From Udeniomyces pyricola (taxonomy: Eukaryota > Basidiomycota > Tremellomycetes > Cystofilobasidiales > Mrakiaceae), in the NCBI GenBank assembly GCA_039545295.1, contig BCIK01000014.1:42976-106975 (forward strand): a stretch of 64,000 nt of DNA, written 5' to 3'. Position numbers and translations under genes: made by a program. Below the pieces are notes generated by a model that did no database searches, had not been told where the DNA came from, and saw only the letters and a program-made list of their open reading frames with translations. Shown one piece after another: positions 46,824-59,607 of the stretch (the first letter of the stretch is position 1; the number at the start of each line of letters is the position of its first letter).

Positions 46824-49800
46824 ATGCCTCGTCCGCTCGCAGTCGTACCAACCTTGCCGTCGACCCAGGGCAAGTTTCACGAAGACGACGAGCCCACTCC
46901 TAGAGCATCGGCGTTTCTCTCTCAACCTGTCGCCGGCGGGGGGAACGGTGGCGGTGGCGGGAGTCGAGCGAGAGCGTTTTCGCCAGAGAGGGTATTGGGT
47001 GGACTCTTTGGAGGAGGAAAGAAGAAGGGAAAGCTACAACAACAACAACAACAACAACAACAGCAGCAGCAGACGTTCGCTAACCTCAACCGTCGAACAG
47101 CGGCTCATGATCATGCAGATGGACTGAAGGAGGGGTCCGGAAAGGGTCAAAGCGCAGTGCCGCGAGGACGCGGACCTCATAGTAACAGTCTAGCTAGTAG
47201 TCTTGCCGTCGAGAGTACCAAGGTCCGACCGATGGTCAAGTCAGTCACCGCTCATCACCAACCAGATCTTCATCCGGTCCATCTTATCAGCGAATCATCC
47301 ACCACAATCACGGCTCAACAAGTGACGGCGGTTTCCTCGACAGCGGCAACAGTAACGTCAACAACAACAGCAATAACGGCGGCGGCATCTTCCTCGTCAT
47401 TGATCCCTTCGGACTTGAGCGACACGGCCGGCGTTAGGCTGCACGACGATTCGACCCCTGATCGTCTAGGCTCCGCTTCCCCTCGACCAACTTCACCACA
47501 ACCTTCCCATTTCTCATCGCCTCCTTCTTCACCTCCACTCAAACCTGTCCTCTCAGTCCAAGACATCACCGCCGAACTCGTCCTTCAACTCGCTCCTCAT
47601 GTTCACCTTCATCCTGCCTCCTCCTCACCCATCGACATCTCTACCCACCCTTTGGTCGGCGACGCCGCTACGAACCTCCAAGCTGCCGCCGAGAAAGACC
47701 GGGCAGCTTCAGACGGTGCTTCCTCTGCCAAAGGTATCGCGAGTCGGATCCATCGCATGCTCTATCACTCTTTAGGAAAAGTCGGCGGCGACCATCACGA
47801 AGAGGTGAACCCAACGCAGGATGCCGATGAAGACAGTCGAGATGGCCCCCATGTTTGCCAAGCGGATTTCATTGCAGACCTCGGACGACAAGAAGTCATG
47901 AACGGCGATCGAGACCAAGTCGATGGCGATGGCAGGGCCTTTGAAAGCGTCTGGCAGGCCCTCGAACGGGCGTCTCTAGATACCTTTGCCTCCATCGTGA
48001 GTACAAATAGATTCGGTTCTCCAGGTGTCTTGTTTAAGGAACTCATACAGCCTGGCTACGCATTATTCTTTCTGACCTCTTCCTGACCCTTTTGATTTTG
48101 ACGCAGATGGTTTGCTGTGACCTGAGAGATCTTTCCGCCTCACCCCAGGTTCTCCTCGCAGAGTATGAAGATCTCGACAACGACGACAACGAATCCGAAA
48201 CCGACGGCCATCCCCTCGTGGATGCGACCCCTTCGACCTCACCCTCTCCCACTCCAGATACGCACCCCATCTCAATCGTCGTCATCCCTCATCATTCCAG
48301 ACCTACCCCTCCTCCAACGCGTCACTCACATTCCTCAAGTTGGTTTCCGAGCTGGCCGTTCGGCAAGAAGACTCAACCGACGCAGCCTCCGGCTCCTCCT
48401 ATAACTCCTACTCCTGCCTCGGGCAAGAAGAAAGTCGTGAGGGTATGGTACCCGTCTACGACCAGTATATCAATCCACGCGTGAGTTTCTCTCACGCTGC
48501 AGCCCAGATCGACTCTCTAAAGCCCGTGAAAGAGATAGAGCCGAAAGCCGACATTGATACATGTATCTCAAACTCCTCACCCTGCGTGCGTTGATTGTTT
48601 GTCCTTAAATCTGTGGCAATGGCAGATCGTGGTGGGGCTACTCAATCTACCTAGTACGTCCCTCATTGTCTTCCTTCTCCCAGCTCTCAATTGGAATCAT
48701 ACCATCGTTTGTCACTCTGAAGAACGCCATATGTGACTCGACCTCGACTCTGACGACATTGACTTGGTTCCTCATGTTTTTCTTTTTCGGGCGTTCTTTC
48801 CACTTTCTTCCTTTTTTGATATATCTCTTGGTGATGGTTAAGCCTCCACCGATGATGGCAGTCCTCTCTGACGGCCAGGTGACTGCTTTGGTATTTAATC
48901 CATCCTACTTTCCCTAGCCCCCCCCCCCCCCAAGTTTTCAACCTTGGCTTTAGTCTCGTTCCAATCACTACTCTTTTGATGAGGAACCGTCCAACCGATT
49001 TCTGATTCATTCGTTGACTCTTTTATTTGCTTGAACGGGGCGTGTATGTGACGATTGTAGAAACGAGTGGCGGCTTTGAGTGGCGGGTTGAGGTTTGTTT
49101 TTCTTTCAGCCCCTGTTCCTTCGAAGCCGCTCCCAGACCCCACGTATTGAGACCCCCGTCCATCAGATCGGCTCCGTCAGTTCTTCCAACTAATCTACAT
49201 ATAAAACGACACTCCCTCCCCCCTTTTTCCTTTCCCCCCTTTTGTCGTGGCGGCTCATATATACATCCAGTTGGATCCTAAAAGCTGTCCCTGCAATGGT
49301 CGTGCTCGGTCCCGAGATGTGGGTCTTTCCTCTACTGCTGCAGTTCTCTCTTTTCTTTTCTTTCTTACTTGAAGATTCTGCGTGTCCATCAACTCATAAA
49401 TCCTCCTCCTTCCATCGTGCCATCGTTCAATTAAAAAAAAAATCCAGGATCGTCGCCCTGGGTCTCCTAGCCGGTCTGGTGCCGATCCTCGGTTACATCT
49501 CCTCCTTCATTGCGTTCTCGTGGACGTCCATCAAGTCGTACGATAAGGGTAAAGGTGTCATTCTGAGCGCGACGTGGATCTTGCCGGTAAGTCGAAGAAT
49601 AAGATTCAAACTGCTTTTCGCGCGCACACACACACACACTCTCTCTGCTCACCCTCTCGATCTTCCCTTTGACTCTGACTCGAACGGAATGCATCAACTG
49701 ATCTCGTTTTCGGTTTCAAAACTCTTGACGTACACGTGTTGTCGTTCTCACCTGTAGATTGCATTGATCACCCGGGTTCGTACGCCTCTCCTTTCTGGTT

Positions 49801-50307
49801 CCTCTTCCACATACACCCCCCCCCCCCTTCCCCACTTCTTTTTCTTCTCATGGCCTGGCTCGGCCCTTTTCTCCATTCACATGTTCTGACACATTTTCGT
49901 TCTTTTCCTCCTCCTCTCCACTCTTCCTTCTGATGTGGTGCATGTCTTGCCAATGCATAACGTATGCCCCACATCAAACACCCCCCATCTTCTTCTCTCT
50001 TTTCTCTTTCTCTCACACATCCATTCCTTTCCTTTCTCACCTCCCCCCCCCCCCNCCACATATCAATATTCCTTAGGCCTGGGACGCTCCGACGAAACCG
50101 AGTGCCTCCCAAATCACTCCAGCCAATTCATCGAGTTTCGTTTGCGCCGAGTTGCATCCCGATCATCATGTTCATCATGCTCATCATCACGCCGCCAATG
50201 ATACCGGTTCGAATCAGGTCAACGTCGTCGACGCCGGTGATACTCCCATCGCCACCAATGGCAGTCTGGATATCACTCCGAGTCTCACTGATCCGACCGT
50301 GAACTAG
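46824..50307 (+). CDS. Uncharacterised multi-span membrane protein with disordered polyQ N-terminus
   Basis: I do not know the function. Nine exons join in frame to 692 aa: 46824-47996, 48107-48480, 48626-48653, 48843-48878, 49061-49092, 49271-49318, 49448-49586, 49758-49775 and 50077-50307. The first 500 or so residues are disordered: Gly-rich, a 12-Gln run (47037-47072), Ser/Thr/Pro stretches, acidic blocks and SWFPSWPFGKK. Then a compact membrane module is assembled from seven short exons: SWWGYSIYLPPPMMAVLSDG, then WILKAVPAMVVLGPEM, LGLLAGLVPILGYISSFIAF, SWTSIKSYDKGKGVILSATW and ILPIALITRAWD. The tail is hydrophilic with a His-rich stretch (HHVHHAHHH). The frame-perfect joins and the shape of the module argue that the gene is real. 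I have the impression that related proteins exist in other basidiomycetes, but I cannot confirm it here. Confidence 0.8.
50042..50057 (+). repeat. Poly(C) with an unresolved base, last intron of the unknown membrane gene
   Basis: A C run with N at 50055 lies 20 nt before the 3' splice site at 50075-50076. Two more C runs lie in other introns of this gene (48918-48931 and 49816-49827). Confidence 0.88.
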
Positions 50308-51257
50308 CCCGTTTAGCTGGCACGGNGGNGGNGGGGGGGGGGGGGTTTGGAGGCATCGTGGTGCACGCATGTTTGTTTAGGTTTCAATACTAGTCAGGTC
50401 CGATGTGTATAGCATGATATGACCTTCCTCAGAAAACTCCTTACCGTTCATGATGCGTGGTATCACGTTCCCTTTGGTTCAGCGACAGAAACAAAGCAAA
50501 AAAAAAAAAAAAGAAGAAAAAAAAGAGAGAACGAGAAAAGGACCCACACACACACACACACACACACATACACACACATGTGTCTGCACACCATCATTAT
50601 CATCGGATGTATCGGCAAGGGGGTGTAAAAAGGTCCCAACGTCAAAGGAAAAGAAAGGAGAAAAGAGAGAAAAAGAAAGAGAATAGAAGAGGGGAACCGA
50701 AAGGCCAGAGGGAGAGAACCGAAACAAACCAAAGGAAGGGAAGAAAAGGAAGGAAGCAGGGGGGAGGCGGGTAAGTGGGAGGGAGATGAGACGGGGAGCT
50801 GCGAAAGCGTAAAGAAAAGGAAGATAGGAAAAAACACGACCCCTTCAGTTAAAGTCAAAAGAGTAAGGGGAGGGGGGGACACGCATCGACGAGCATCTGA
50901 AGATTCTGTAAGAACTGAGAGAGAGAGAGACCAAAAGAAAAAACTGAAAAGAAAGAAGAAGAAAAAAAACATGACGATGAAAAACGTCAGAAAAGACAAA
51001 AGAAAGAAAAGAAAAGAAACAAAAAAAAAAGGAAGAAAGAGAGAAAGCGAGAAAACACACAGAGGAAAGATCGATAGAGAAAAAAGGGGATTAGGAACGG
51101 CGACGACGAAGAGTTCATAGGTAAATTTTGACAGGAAGGACCACGTACAGGCGCGATCAAGCGTGCGTTCTCGTGTTAAAGGAGGATTGAACAGGGCAAG
51201 AGTCATATATGGGTGAGGGTTTTTCTTCTTTCTATTCCTGACTTCCGACCAGTGAGT
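50308..51257. other. Convergent 3' flanks, purine-rich strand and CA microsatellite
   Basis: About 950 nt between two convergent stops. N bases at 50326, 50329 and 50332 sit within a G run to about 50345. A CA repeat occupies about 50545-50578. From about 50495 to 51120 the plus strand is overwhelmingly A and G (AAAG/GAAG/GAGA words). This opens a long minus-strand frame of Ser/Phe/Leu composition that is only a by-product. No convincing gene. Confidence 0.6.
50545..50578. repeat. (CA)n microsatellite
   Basis: About a dozen CA units, one interruption (TA), then CACACACA. It lies in the convergent 3' region. Confidence 0.9.
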
Positions 51258-54200
51258 TTACGCGATGATCCGTTTGACCAAGCCGACTTTGATCAGGACG
51301 GCCCGGAGGGCCAATCGGACTTCGGGCGCCGAGTCGGAGAGGAGAACATCGGTTGCGTGCTGATAGAGCGACGGAAGGTGGGCGTCAAACTACCAGAAGG
51401 ACCGGTCAAGGAAAAAAAATTAAGAAAGGGGACAGAAGAAGAAAAAAAGAAGGAAAAAAAAAACTGTCAGTTCACACACGTGAATAGGATGGGACGTGCG
51501 TCCGGCTCCCTCAGTCCTATCGACGGATCTTGGTTTCCCATAAGTCTCGTCTGCCGTCGCTTAGATAGAACGATCGAGAGGTAAATCTATGTAGAGATAG
51601 AGATCCGTAGACTTACAGTGGCATCATCGAACGAAGCGTAGCCATGTAGGATCTGGCAAACGACAGGCGACCAAGCGGTGATGTGCCTCGCCTGGGTTTC
51701 GCTATCGAGTTGGTTGAAGTCCTTGAGGATATCAAGACTTAATCTACCACACCCCAAAGAAGAAAAACAGGAACATTCCAAGAGGAAGAAGAAAAGGAAA
51801 GAAAGAGAAGGAAAAGTAGACATATGAGCAAAACAAGGCATACGTGTGAACCCGAGAGCAACGCCAACAGGCGCGAGGGCAAATACGACACAGTGAGCTA
51901 AACAAATCAAACAACGTACGGCACGAATTTGACGAGAACGCCCTCGCGCGTCGCTTGATGATCGGCTCGAGGGTCGTTAAACATACGCAAGAGGTTGACG
52001 ACGAGGGTGGCAGCACTGCTCGACTCTTGCTTGAGGAGGTTTGGAAGCTGCTTCATGAAACCTATGAAGATATAAGTAAAGCATCAAGGGGTGAAATGGT
52101 TCGTCAGTTTCCTCCTCTCTTACAACAAGACATCGCTCTTTCGCCCATCTTTCACTTTGGTTAAACGTCGATACCGATTTGCACTTACCGACTTTCCAAA
52201 GCGCCATCCTCAAGTCTTTGTCCGCGTTAAACTTTCGAGCAAACTGGTAGCTATCGTCGAGGACGCCCAAGAAGCGCAACAAATGCTCGGCCGGGATTGT
52301 CGAGTATACTTCATCATTCTGGAGCAGCTCGTGGGTCGTCTCGATGAGGAGCAATTGCAGGACGCATTTGCGGATGATTTGGCGAAAGATGCGACGACGG
52401 TCGTTGGGAGAGATACCAATGACGTTGCCATTAGTCGAAGGTTGATCTATGAGTAGGTCGAACAAAACAAGACAAGAAAGAGGGGGAGGAGGATGAGCTG
52501 TTTTTCTCGTTGCTGAGAGGTCCAGAGCGCAATCGATTTCAGGTGCGACACTTACCGGTCTCATTGAGGTATGCCGGTGAGTCAGGCAGTTCGTTCTCGG
52601 ACCGCAGGTTCTCGTCAAACAACATATGTGCGAGTGTCGTCTGGAACAGCTGGACGAACGCCGAGACGATACGTTCCCACTACGCCAACCAAATGATGAA
52701 AGTCGTAAGCACAAGGTTCATGTTTGCCGTTCCCAGAAGAAAAGAGGGGGGCGAGGAAAGCACTCTCCAAAGGCAAAAGGGCAGAAGTTCTCTCACCTTG
52801 GCTGGGCTCAATTTGCGAACGTTGTTTTCAAGCAATTGCTGGAAACAAGTTGTGCCGATTCGGGCGAGAGTGTCGTTTTCTTTGAAAAAAAAAAAAAAAA
52901 AAAACCCCAAATCCGTTAGTCTAAAGAGACCCAGGCACTCGTACCAAAGCAAGTCCCTCGCCGACAAAGGTCATTGCAGACGAAGCGTATTCAAGGATGC
53001 TCTCTCTCACCTTGGTCGATGCAGAAGCACAGTAGGTCCAATAACGGGTCCAAGAAACGCTCAAGGATCTCAAAGTAGAACGTGTAAAGGTCGACCAAGT
53101 TACGAAGAGCAGTGACCATGGTCGTCGAGACCCAGAAGCTCATCTCCTCTTGCATGGGTCCCGATCGAAGCGGCGCAAAGATCGGGAAGAGGACTTCTTG
53201 GCAGATCGAGTCCCAGAAATCGGTCCGGAACGAGGCACCGTGCTTCTTGAGGGTGTTGAAGAGCGAGTCGAGCGCGCTGATGGTGAGAAGAAAGACAGGG
53301 GGCGATATAAGGAAAGAAGACCACGATCAGCGAGTGTCTAGTACTTGACTCGACACGAGCAAAGAGGAGCTGAAGAAAAAGGCCTTGATCAACAGCACTT
53401 ACACTCGTCGCACTTCAAGGTCCTCTCCCGTCATAAGAACATCGTAGTACGAGAACAAGACCGGGAACCAGAATTTGATCATCGGATCATCAACCGGGGG
53501 CGCGACGCCTTCCGGAAGGGTCTCTGCTGGACCATCCGACAAGCCGCATTCCGGGCAGGCCAGCATGGTCGGGACGACGCCTTGAAGCATCTCAATCGCC
53601 TGGAGACTGATCTTTTGGAACTTGGAAACCTTGCAGAACTCGACCATGCAAACAGTCATGTCGGCAAACGCTCCGTAGCGAACGACGAACGTAAAATGGT
53701 TGCGGTTGATGGTGGTGACGAGCTCGAAGGCGTAGGTAGCGACTCGTTCTGGATGAAACGCAATCGACGGCGTTAGCTGTTTGACCTTCGTTTTTCCTGC
53801 TTTTGTCCAACCAGCTAGGGGATCGGTCGACTCACCTGTCAGCACCTTGGATGCAGCCGAAAACACGCCGAACATCGTTCTCCAGCCAGATCGCAGATTG
53901 TTGGATCGCGCCTGGATCATCTGCTGCAGACATTGCAGAACCTGAACGACAGCCACGAATAAGAGGTTATGTGATCAGTCCTAAAGAAGGAAATTCATCC
54001 AAGTAAGGCATTCGAGCACCTGGATGTTCAGGCGGGATCGACATACCATGTCGCGAGCGTCCGAGTTGGTGTTGTGGATCATGGTATACTCAAACGGCTT
54101 GAGGAAGTCCTTCTGGAACTGGAAGTGCGAGAGCTCATCCTTTTCGAGGAAGCGCATCGCAAGCTGTCGGAGTGCATCAAGAGCAAAGAAGCTGACGTTG

Positions 54201-57200
54201 GCGTTGTTATGGCAGCACACCTGTAGGAGTGTATGGGATGAAGCCAAGTCCAGTGAAAAAAAGAGTCAGTTTGAGAGCAGTTTGAACAGAGAGAAGAAGG
54301 AGAAAAAAAAACGAGGAAGAGACAGCCGATAACCGTCATGAGAAACAGGTGACGACATACCTGGTTGAAGTGCTCCCCAAGGATTTGCCAGATGTTAGAC
54401 CACTCAAGTCGGATTCGGCCCATGTTGTAGTACGAGATTTCGACAAGCTTCTGGAGGGAAAAGAGGCGAGGGTGGTCCGACCCACTCGAAGACTGGATCT
54501 CTTCCCATGAGACCTCGCTAAGAGCCTGAACGAATTCAACAATGGCAGACTGAAATAGAAATCGGAAAGCAAAAGCGTAAGGCACAAGTTGGAATTGAGG
54601 CGTGCGAGACACACCAAATGCCCCTCATCAAGAAAGTATAAAAAGAAACAAAACACGATATGATGAATTGTGTACGAACCCCAGTCAGGTGTTTGGACAG
54701 CGAAAAGACCATGTCGGCGGCAACTGTGACTTGGGCGGATCGACTCTCGCTTGCAACGTCTTCGCCAGGGCCTCGACGAGCAGTCGTCCTCGAAGACGTA
54801 GACCGCTTGTTGACGACCGAGCTAAGGAAAAGGGATGGAAAGGGTGTAAAACGGTGTTGTCAGTGAACATTGGCGTCGGTTTAGGAGACGGTGGGCAATC
54901 AATCCTCGTGACATCAGTTTCCCCCTGTTGAGTATGGACAAACCTTCTTCGACCGATATCAGGGGTGTCGATGCCGTTTGAGATAAGTTGCATGCGCTCA
55001 AGTTGACTGACGCAGGTGAGGATATCGCGCCAGGATGACTTGAGGTAGTTACCCTCACTGACGGCGATATCGAGAAGCGCTTTGATGGCCTCAACGTTCT
55101 TGGGCTTCATCTCGCTGAGATTGTTGAGGAAGGTGAATTTGGCGAGTGTGCCGACAAAGGCATTGCGCTCAAGCTCGAGCTCAAAGAGGCATGCAATCTT
55201 GATGGCGTGTCGGAAACCCTCAAGACAGAGCTCGACGACGTCGAGGTCATCCGTTTCCTGAAGCGGGCCCGAGAGAGCAGCAAGGAACGGCATCCAGGCT
55301 ACTTCAAACATGGGTCGGACGTGCTCTAGATGCGAGGCCGAGTAGTACTCTTCGGATTTGTTGAGACCGCCTCGGCGCTGTTGACGAAGCATTGTCTTGA
55401 AGAGGGCCTGGAAGAATGGGCGAACATGGAGAAGACGAAGGCGAATGAGTTAGATTTGTATGCAAGGGCGAGCGAAGGCGATCCGGCTGAAAGCCACGCA
55501 TGGAGAGAAGCGCAACAACATACCTCAGATCGATTCGACATTCCCTCCGATTGAAGCACATAGGCCTCTTTGAGCAAGTCTCTTCCGACGTTAGCGAACG
55601 TGTTGGCGAGACCTGGCGCGACGGTCAGAGTGGGGGCCTCGACCTCGTCCTTCATCTTGATCTCGTTGGACTGGATTTCGTCGTAAATCTCGCCAAGGAA
55701 TTCTTCGGGTAGATCTTTAGAATCGTTGATGCCACGGTTGTTCTTGACAAACTCGAGCTTGGACATACGCCCGCGCTTGATGTTGGGACTGTGAGCGTCG
55801 GTGTTGAGCATGATGACGGAGAACGAAAGGATGTAGGCTGTGTCGGCGTTGGCAAATTCGGTCTTGGGGTTGCCAGCTATGTACCGCTCAGCAAACTTGA
55901 GGACGAATCGGTCGATCTTTTGAGCCTCGCCAGGAAGTCGGAACGATTGGAGGAACGTCCGAAGTGCCTCGGTGAACTTCATATTGCGGAAGTCGAGCAT
56001 GTCGACAAAGGCGTGCATCGTCGCGACGTTGGCTTCGTCCCTGACACGAGACACGGACGACACGAACGTGAGCCACGAGCCCAAGAAGCTCCACAGAAAG
56101 CTTTCGTAGCAACGTAAAGACGCCGATGATGTGAACTTACCCTTCTCCAAGGTACTCTCCAATCATGGCTTTGCTCAGCCCATCGGCCGTCAAAAGGAAC
56201 TTGGCAATGTCGACCGGGTTGTTGCTTCGGATGAAGCCGTTCTCGACAAGGGATTGAATGCCCTGATATCGCACAGAAAGTGAAAGAGAACAGGACATCC
56301 GGATGGCTTGACATGTCAGTCTGCGTGTCTCTAGACACGTGGTCTACCAAGCAAGATGAACTTGAACTGACCCGTTTCGGCTTGAAGTTGAACTTCTTGA
56401 TGCCTTCCATGAGGGCGCTCTTCCTCTGCTTGGCGCTTTCAAACCTCTCGGGATCATCCTCCTCTCTCGCCAATGTCGGCGAAGAAGCTCCCGTACGGTC
56501 AGCCGATCCACCGTTCTCCCCGAAACCTCCTTCTCGTGAGACATCCTCGCTGTTCCTCCCGCTTGCATCCTCGCCGATGCCTCCAGCCGACGATGAGACC
56601 CCTCCTCCCGCCGCAGAGGCTCGAGGCGCGGCCGTACCCCATTGAACGAGTGAACGAAGGACCGTGACGAGGCATTCGAGTGACTGGCGACGGAGTTTAA
56701 CTTCCGGTGAAAGATGCGCCCATGCCTCGCCTCGCTTCGCGCCTCCAATGTCGTTGGTACCGGGAGCTGCTCCACCTCCCATCGCTGAGGTAGTCAGACT
56801 GGGAGGAATCACGGGACCCTTGTCGCCAGCTCCCGCTCGACCCCCCTCGTTCCTGCCGACACCACCCGCACCAATATCACCCTCCTTTCCGCCAGCAAAA
56901 TGTGTCGAACCAATCTTGGCAACGCTCTCGACAAGTCGCTCGTACATGTTTTCGATGGCCGTTCGATCGCAGTCGTAGTTGAGGTAGATTTCGACGAGGG
57001 CTTGCGGATCCTGCGACAGTCGAAGGAGCACGTTGAGGATGACGGCTTTCTGCTTGATTGTCGAGGTCTTCATCTCGAGGATAGGAAGGAAGATTTCGTT
57101 GAGCAGGACTTCGATCTCTTTCTGGAAAGTCCAAAAGTAGAGCGTTCGAGGGCGGGGGAGATAGTTCAGGTTCAAGATGGCGTCAGTCCAAGCCCATGTA

Positions 57201-59607
57201 CGAGTCAAACAAGACACTGAATAGGGTTCGACGCACCTTCATCTTGCCACGGAGCCCCTTGAGGACGTTCCAGAATATCTCCACACTCAACTCAAAGACC
57301 TGGCCGACAGGGCTGACAGCGTTCCGGCTGAGGGAGAGACAGAGGTACTGTTTGGTCGCCTGTACAAAAGTGGCCTGAGTCGAGCTCGAAGATGGAATAA
57401 GGATGTGAGGTGAGGCAAAGAGGGCGACGTGTGATTGAAGAATAGTGAGAATGAGGTGTAGCGTGAGGAGTTTGGATCGCATCGCGTTCGATTTCAAATC
57501 CTTTTCGCTAAGATCGAAAGAATGGTAGGGAGGAGAGTGATGACAGGAATAAGGAGAAAGAGAGTTGGTATAAGATTTATGATCTCAGTATACAGGCCAC
57601 TCGACACATGTTGTGCTTTCGACGAGTGCTCGACTGCGAAGTGGTAAGAAACAAAAGGTCACGCAGACTGAAAGTGACTATGAACGAATCGACTCACGCG
57701 TCGTTCATGAGAGGCTTCATGGTCAGCTTGCAAAGAGCTCGGAAGACGAGGAAAGCATCTTTGATCATCATCTCCTGCTCGGTCATGGGAACACCGTCCG
57801 CCGTCATGGGTCCCTCGCCGTCCGGGTCAATCTCTTCCGGCTGGGCGTCGTTGGGGTTAGGGAGTGAAAATGTCGAGCTGCTAGCAAAACGATACAAAAT
57901 TTACGTCAGAAAAAATGGGTTTAAGAGATGGCTCGGCTCAGGAGTAGGCCAACAAAAGCCATCTAGGTCGAAGAAAAGGGCTGACAGCGTGATCTTGGGA
58001 GGCACGCCTGGACTTCCGGGGGGCAGAGCGGAGGACTCGTCGCTGATCATGACGGGGGTCGCGGTCTGATTGATTGACTCATGGGGAGTTCCATTGGTGG
58101 CCAACGTCGAGTCTTCGTGACTGTGGCCATTGACGCGGCTATGCTCGTCCGGTTCGACGACAAGTCCTGAGACGATGCCCAGTCCCGTAGGGGTGCCTGG
58201 CACTTGGGAAATAACAGAGCTAGCTCTATCTCGACTGCCTCGGTGGCTACTGCTGCTACTGCTGCTGTTGTGCCCCTTATCCCGCTGACCGGCGGCGGTG
58301 GTGGCTGCGGTAAGGTTGATGCGGCCAAAGACGTGATGAATCATCTGCGTGAGTCCGCCCTGGGCCACAGTCTGGTTGATCGGGTCGGCGCTAAAGAGGA
58401 AGATATTGTAAACTGTCCGAACCGCCTTGAGCAGGGCCGAGTGATGAACGGGTACTGTTGGTGAAAGTACCAGAGCAAGGAGTGACTTGACGATCTGGAG
58501 GGCGACGCTGTCCGGCGTCGATTCGGTGTACGTCGCGGTGATGATGGTTGTGAGCGTATCGCCGAGATCAGGACTATCCGTAGCTGAGGTGTGGAAGAAA
58601 CTGTGCGAGACGAGCTTGGAGATGCAGTCAAGGGCCGTCGTCTGAAGTACGGCCGACCGGGTCTCGCACGCAAGTCGGAGAGGCTCGAGGATGGTGGCTT
58701 GGTCGACGGGCGCGTCGGAGCCTGAGGGGGAGGCCTTGAGGGCATCGAGAGCTGCCGTCAGGGCTTTTTGAAGGAGCGGATGGGATCTTTTGACTTCCTT
58801 GGCCTGAGACATGCTGGTGAGTGCGGTAAGCAGGTGAATGGAGGAGAGCGTCGTAGTCGGTAGAGTTCCGAGCGATGTGCGCGACGAACTTGCGGGGTAG
58901 GCGGCCGCCGACGAGATGGAAGAGTTGGCACGGTGCATCGAGTGAGGATGCGATGACTGGGATGAGTGAGATCGCGGTGGAATGCTTGCATGAGTACGCG
59001 TAGGGGATGACGGCGAGGATGCCAAAGAGAAGGAAGGCGTCGTCGGAGCCGGAGGACGCGCAGAGGACGATGAAGGCGTTCCATCAACAGGAGAAAGGGC
59101 GGCGGCAGGTCGAGGAGAAGGAAGCGACGAGCTTCCCTCTTTGGCAGGCACCGGAGGGACGGCATCCGAGTCCTTGTCGTCGGAGACTGGTGTGATTTCG
59201 GTGCGAGGGGGAGGAGGTGGGGGTGAAGCGGGGATAGGAGGCGAAGAAGGAGTATGGCGTTGATCATCGGGAGATGGGGGGACGGCGACGGTGGGTGTGT
59301 GGCCGTTTGAGAATTCGCGCGGTGTGGTGATGGAATTCATGGGTGTATCATCACGGAGAGAGACGTCTTCCATGTCGAGGGTATCGTCGTGATGGTGGTG
59401 GTTGATAGTTGAAGCAGTGGTGGCGGTGGTGATGGTGGTATCAGCAGCTGCTGCAGCTGCTAGGGGGTCAACTGCAGTCTCGCTGGCAGAAGGCATGGAA
59501 GCTTGAGAATCGTCGGTTGTCGATGGTTGATGAGGCTCAAGCTGAGCTGGAGTCGGATGAGTGGGGTGATCGATGGGCTCTATTGGGGAAGGGGAATGGT
59601 CCGACAT
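51258..59607 (-). CDS. SEC7: Sec7, trans-Golgi ARF guanine-nucleotide exchange factor
   Basis: BIG/Sec7-type GEF that loads GTP on Arf1 at the trans-Golgi. The start [20 protein letters not shown] is at 59605-59607; the frame is open further upstream but through A/T repeats. A long Ser/Pro/Ala-rich disordered N-terminus of over 200 residues precedes the DCB region ([14 protein letters not shown] [20 protein letters not shown]). The HUS box is seen as [19 protein letters not shown] near 56980. The Sec7 domain lies at about 55650-56250 with [14 protein letters not shown] [20 protein letters not shown] and [20 protein letters not shown]. The Glu in FRLPGEAQ is the catalytic glutamic finger. Next comes [22 protein letters not shown] helical repeats fill the C-terminal half. 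The last exon ends [20 protein letters not shown] with stop at 51258-51260. More than 20 exons; not all joined. Length is probably 1,800-2,000 aa. Confidence 0.92.

Noticed and set aside
50463..51206. A 247-codon minus-strand open frame rich in Phe, Ser and Leu
   Set aside because: It is produced by the purine-rich plus strand and microsatellite between convergent genes. It is low complexity with no domain.
58341..59267. Several frames overlapping the N-terminal exon of SEC7
   Set aside because: They are off-frame readings of its Ser/Pro/Ala-rich coding sequence.
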